From NCBI GenBank assembly GCA_030837395.1, contig JAUPKO010000571.1, forward strand, positions 1 through 7,659: a DNA stretch of 7,659 bases, written 5' to 3'. The position numbers and the translations under genes are program-made. Of the stretch, positions 4,637 to 7,659 are shown piece after piece. The notes under the pieces were generated by a model. That model was not told the origin of the DNA, ran no database searches, and was given only the letters and a program-made list of their open reading frames with translations. This stretch comes from Actinomycetota bacterium (GTDB lineage Bacteria > Actinomycetota > Actinomycetes > S36-B12 > UBA10799). The number at the start of each line of letters is the position of its first letter. Positions within the stretch are counted from its first letter, which is position 1.

Positions 4637-7168
4637 TCAATAGACCGTCGGTTCCGCCCGGCCGAAGAGCCAGCCCTGCCCGCATTGCCAGCCCGCCTCC
4701 TGCAGCAGGCGGCGTTGCAGCGGGGTCTCCACCCCCTCCGCGATGGTCATCAGACGCAGACTGTTCGCCAGCGAGGCCAGACCTTCGGCCAACCGGAAGG
4801 AGCCCGAGGCCCGCGACGCCAGTTCGCTGGTGAAGCTGCGATCGAGTTTCATCCCGGTGACGGGCAGATCGCGCAAGTGCGAGATAGATGAGAAGCCCGT
4901 GCCGAAGTCGTCCACGTGCAATCCGACCCCCAACGACACCAGTCGATCGATCGCAGAGTGCGCCCAGTGGGCGAGGTGCAGAATCGTCGTCTCGGTTACT
5001 TCGATGATCAGCCGTCGGGCATCGAGGCCGTGCGAGTACAACGCGCCGATCACGTCATCGGCGAACGCAGGATCGTTCAACTGCGGCCCGGAGGCGTTCA
5101 CCGCCATTCGAATCTCCGGCCCCATCTGGGAGGCCGCCTCGATCGCCTGCAGGATCACCTCCCGACCGATCGGCACAATCAGCCCGGACTGTTCGGCGAC
5201 CGGGATGAACTCGGCGTTGGGCGCCACCGAGCCGGACACCTGTCGAATCCGCGCCAAAGCCTCGTAACTCACGACTCGACCGGTCGCGAGGTCCACCACG
5301 GGTTGGTAGTGCGCTTCGATCCGACGTTCCTGCAGGGCATCGCGGATCTGAGCCTCGATGCCGAGCCGATCCATGGCCGTGCGCGACATCGCCGGGGTGT
5401 AGAGCTCCCACCTGTTGCGGCCGTGCGATTTGGCCTGGCGAAGCGCATCGTCGGCCTCGCGCAGCAGCGCCATCGAGTCGACCCGGCCCCGCCCGACGGC
5501 CACGCCGATACTGACCGTGGGCAGCAGCCTTACCCCACCCACGGTGACGGTCTGTGCCACCGCGACCAACAGCGCCCGAGCGATGGGCACGACGTCCTCC
5601 GGGTCGTCGATGTCGTCGAGCACGACCACGAATTCGTCCCCGCCGAGGCGCCCGACCACATCCGAGGGCCGCAGGGCACCACGCAGCCGCTGACCAACCT
5701 CGACCAGCACCTGATCACCGGCCTCGTGACTCAAGCCGTCGTTGATCTGCTTGAAGTTGTCGACATCGATGTAGAACACCGCGGCGCACGTCCGTTGCGT
5801 CGCCGACCGATCCCCCGCGCTGTGCAGGGCCGCGATGGCCTCGGCCCGGTTGGGCAGGCCGGTGAGGGTGTCGTGACTCGACCGATAGGCCAGTTGGTCC
5901 ATCGCCCGCTGCTCCGCCGAGACGTCGATCACCTGCAAGACGACGTGGCTGGTCAGCACGCCGTCCCTGATCAGGCTGGCCGACACGTCCGACCACATGT
6001 GGCGTCCGGTGCCGTCCAGCCATTCCCCCCGGACTCGCAAGATGGACTGCCGGCCATCGATGAAGCCATCCCACTCGGTGTGAAAGCTGCGCACGACGGA
6101 GAGGGACATGAACGAGTCCAACGGCGCACCGATAAGCCGGTCTCGGGGTGTGGCCAGGTGTGACTCCAGAGCCGCGTTGGCCTCGGTCACCACACCGTTG
6201 ATGTCGAGCAGCGCCGTGGGCACAGCCGACCCCATCAACGATTCACGGAAGGTGGACTCCGACGCTGCGACCTCAGTCAACTGCTTGATCGCGTGTTCCT
6301 GCTCGGTCAAATCCCACGCGTGGATGATCGTGCGCGCGGGCTCGGCACCGCGGCGGTCGACATGCACGTAGCAGCGCAGCCGGATCCATCGGCTGTTGGC
6401 GCTGGCATGGGTGAGGTCCACTTGACCGCTTTCGACCCGGCCGTCGGCAAGGTCCGCGACCAGACCCCGGTCGGCATCGTTCAACGTGACGATGTAGCGC
6501 GCCAGAGGTACTCCGACGAGGTCATCGACTGTGCGCCCGAGCAGTTCGGCATAGGTCTCGTTGATCGTGACGATCGAGCCCCGATGGTCGAGCATCACGA
6601 TGCCCAGAGGCGAGTGGTGGAACAGCACCGCTGGCGGCACAGCCGTCGATCCGGCAACCTGCTGATAGCGATGCAGCAGCGAGTGTTCAGCCGTCGGACC
6701 AGCCGCTTCAGCCGTCGCGTCGGTCAAGGTCGCCGCGACGCCCAGGCACTCCCCCGGTGCGCCCTGCGGGAAGGGTTCAACCGCCACCCGCAGCCACAAC
6801 ACCGGCTCGACCACATCGTCGCGACGCACACCGCAGTAGAACCCCTGCACCGGCTGCCCACTGATCGACGACAGCCGCGCCGGATGTCTGCTCGGCGACA
6901 TCGGCCGACCATCCGCGTCGACGACCACCCACGACGACGCCAACGATGTGTGGCCGGCCACCTCGTCCCAACTCAGACCCAACATCGTGCACGCAGCAGC
7001 ATTGGCCGCGCAGGCGGCACCGTCGGCGCCGTAGACCACCAATCCGGCGTCGAGTTGTGTGGCCCGCTCCAGCACCCGCGCCGGCAGCCAGTCCGGCACC
7101 GCCCCGTACTCCAGCGACGCCAATGGGTCGTGCACACCCCTGGTGCGGCGGGTGGGTTTGGATGGCAC
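4637..7168 (-). CDS. PAS-PAS-PAS-GGDEF-EAL protein (diguanylate cyclase/c-di-GMP phosphodiesterase), intact
   Basis: An 843-residue protein from a GTG start with a GGAGG seven bases upstream. Three PAS domains lie at about 30-155, 175-292 and 305-420. The first has the DGRPMSPSRHP and VEPVLWLRVAVEPF pattern of one PAS subfamily. GGDEF spans about 430-590: DTLTGLPNR, metal Asp468 in YIDVDNFKQIND, and GGDEF at 509-513. An inhibitory I-site RPSD (500-503) sits exactly five residues before it, so product feedback is expected. EAL spans about 600-840, with E636, N691 (NASGPQL), E723 in EVTET, D753-D754 in DDFGTG, K774, E811 in AEGVE and Q831 all present. Both activities are therefore possible; which dominates cannot be read from sequence. 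No membrane segment is seen, so it is cytosolic. It lies between a PAS-protein gene upstream and the pilin gene downstream on the same strand, suggesting c-di-GMP signalling linked to the pilin (inference). Confidence 0.92.
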   Translation of the reverse strand: MPSKPTRRTRGVHDPLASLEYGAVPDWLPARVLERATQLDAGLVVYGADGAACAANAAACTMLGLSWDEVAGHTSLASSWVVVDADGRPMSPSRHPARLSSISGQPVQGFYCGVRRDDVVEPVLWLRVAVEPFPQGAPGECLGVAATLTDATAEAAGPTAEHSLLHRYQQVAGSTAVPPAVLFHHSPLGIVMLDHRGSIVTINETYAELLGRTVDDLVGVPLARYIVTLNDADRGLVADLADGRVESGQVDLTHASANSRWIRLRCYVHVDRRGAEPARTIIHAWDLTEQEHAIKQLTEVAASESTFRESLMGSAVPTALLDINGVVTEANAALESHLATPRDRLIGAPLDSFMSLSVVRSFHTEWDGFIDGRQSILRVRGEWLDGTGRHMWSDVSASLIRDGVLTSHVVLQVIDVSAEQRAMDQLAYRSSHDTLTGLPNRAEAIAALHSAGDRSATQRTCAAVFYIDVDNFKQINDGLSHEAGDQVLVEVGQRLRGALRPSDVVGRLGGDEFVVVLDDIDDPEDVVPIARALLVAVAQTVTVGGVRLLPTVSIGVAVGRGRVDSMALLREADDALRQAKSHGRNRWELYTPAMSRTAMDRLGIEAQIRDALQERRIEAHYQPVVDLATGRVVSYEALARIRQVSGSVAPNAEFIPVAEQSGLIVPIGREVILQAIEAASQMGPEIRMAVNASGPQLNDPAFADDVIGALYSHGLDARRLIIEVTETTILHLAHWAHSAIDRLVSLGVGLHVDDFGTGFSSISHLRDLPVTGMKLDRSFTSELASRASGSFRLAEGLASLANSLRLMTIAEGVETPLQRRLLQEAGWQCGQGWLFGRAEPTVY

Positions 7169-7175
7169 AGACGTA

Positions 7176-7180
7176 CCTCC
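7176..7180 (-). promoter_or_regulatory. Shine-Dalgarno for the intact PAS-GGDEF-EAL gene
   Basis: On the minus strand GGAGG lies seven bases before the GTG at 7168-7166, which decides this GTG as the start over internal ones. Confidence 0.75.
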
Positions 7181-7243
7181 AACCGCAAGAGCGAACCGGA
7201 CACAACGTGCCCCGTTCCAGAGTAGGCCGGAACTGCCGGGGAT

Positions 7244-7659
7244 TCAGTCGGAGGTGGGATCTTCACCTCGCCAGGGTGTGATGTCGACGTGACTGACGAC
7301 CGCGCCCACCCCCGGTCCGGTGACCCGTGAGACGTTCATCATGAACCACCGCTGCTCCGTCGGTGAATGGCATGGGTACTCCATCACGAACGACGGGGCT
7401 GTGCCCTCCAGCACTGCGCGCAGCCCACGTACGGCCGTCGAGGCATTCTCTCCTTCTGGCCCGGCGCCCGGCTTGCAGGCATCGAAGTAGTTGGCACCCG
7501 GACCGGAGTGGCGCATGTCGCCGTCACCATTGGCCCGGGCGAATCGGATCCAGGCCGCGTTCACCAGTGTGATGGTGCCGTCGCTGTCCAGCACCGCGAT
7601 GTGCTGGGGCAGGGCGTCGATGATCGCCTGCAGGCGTTGCAGGTCATGGAAGGCGGTGA
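7244..7659 (-). CDS. C-terminal PAS domain of a sensor protein, 5' partial
   Basis: The frame stays open to the right edge, so the N-terminus is missing; 137 residues are in view. A GTG at 7592-7594 could be read as a start but lies inside the first PAS strand, and the residues before it (LQRLQAIIDALPQHIAVL) are clearly part of the domain. The domain continues with DSDGTITLVNAAWIRFA, a long insertion around GANYFDACKPG, the EYPCHSPTEQRWFMM stretch and GAVVSHVDIT, a recognisable PAS subfamily. It ends about ten residues later, so the PAS is the last domain and no kinase, GGDEF or DNA-binding output follows it. Any output domain would have to be N-terminal. It is 75 bases upstream of the GGDEF-EAL gene on the same strand and could be its partner sensor. 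Confidence 0.75.
   Translation of the reverse strand, partial: TAFHDLQRLQAIIDALPQHIAVLDSDGTITLVNAAWIRFARANGDGDMRHSGPGANYFDACKPGAGPEGENASTAVRGLRAVLEGTAPSFVMEYPCHSPTEQRWFMMNVSRVTGPGVGAVVSHVDITPWRGEDPTSD

Noticed and set aside
4916..7225. Long plus-strand open frames (415 and 310 codons) opposite the intact GGDEF-EAL gene
   Set aside because: They are His/Arg/Gln/Pro-rich shadow translations of a high-GC gene with a strong Shine-Dalgarno and full domain motifs on the minus strand.
7211..7240. Terminator between the PAS gene and the GGDEF-EAL gene (gttcc/ggaac inverted repeat)
   Set aside because: The stem is only five pairs with a ten-base loop and has no T-run in either direction.

Overview
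The window is high-GC DNA with dense coding on both strands, strong GC bias at third codon positions, GTG starts and GGAGG ribosome binding sites. This fits an actinobacterium (Actinomycetota), but no marker gene fixes the taxon more closely. There are no tRNA, rRNA, CRISPR or transposon features. The longest stretch without a gene is about 80 bases.

Layout: (1) Bases 3-575, plus strand: the end of a gene entering from the left, coding for a Crp-type cyclic-nucleotide-binding fold followed by a probable winged helix. (2) Bases 657-3486, plus strand: one large PAS-PAS-PAS-PAS-GGDEF-EAL cyclic-di-GMP enzyme gene, broken by two frame changes near 1300 and 2418. Undoing both (one base missing at each) would restore a protein of about 943 residues. 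As written, it appears as three open fragments. (3) Bases 3500-4558, minus strand, convergent with the previous gene and only 13 bases from it: a type IV pilin-like protein with a clear prepilin cleavage site and an unusual C-terminal lectin/LamG-like beta domain. (4) Bases 4637-7168, minus strand: an intact PAS-PAS-PAS-GGDEF-EAL protein of 843 residues with complete diguanylate cyclase, I-site and phosphodiesterase motifs. (5) Bases 7244-7659, minus strand: the C-terminal PAS domain of a protein whose start lies beyond the right edge.

How it may fit together: genes 5, 4 and 3 run in the same direction with gaps of 75 and 78 bases, so they could be one transcription unit (PAS sensor, c-di-GMP enzyme, pilin) or loosely co-regulated. 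The theme is cytosolic PAS sensing feeding c-di-GMP turnover, next to a surface pilin-like adhesin. c-di-GMP control of type IV pili and attachment is well established in other bacteria. A link here is inferred from proximity only, since no pilus motor, PilZ or prepilin peptidase gene is in view.

The points most worth a second look are the two frame breaks, each lying in a predicted hairpin, and the pilin with a lectin-like C-terminus flanked by two multi-PAS GGDEF-EAL genes. I did not find convincing evidence of an entirely new system.
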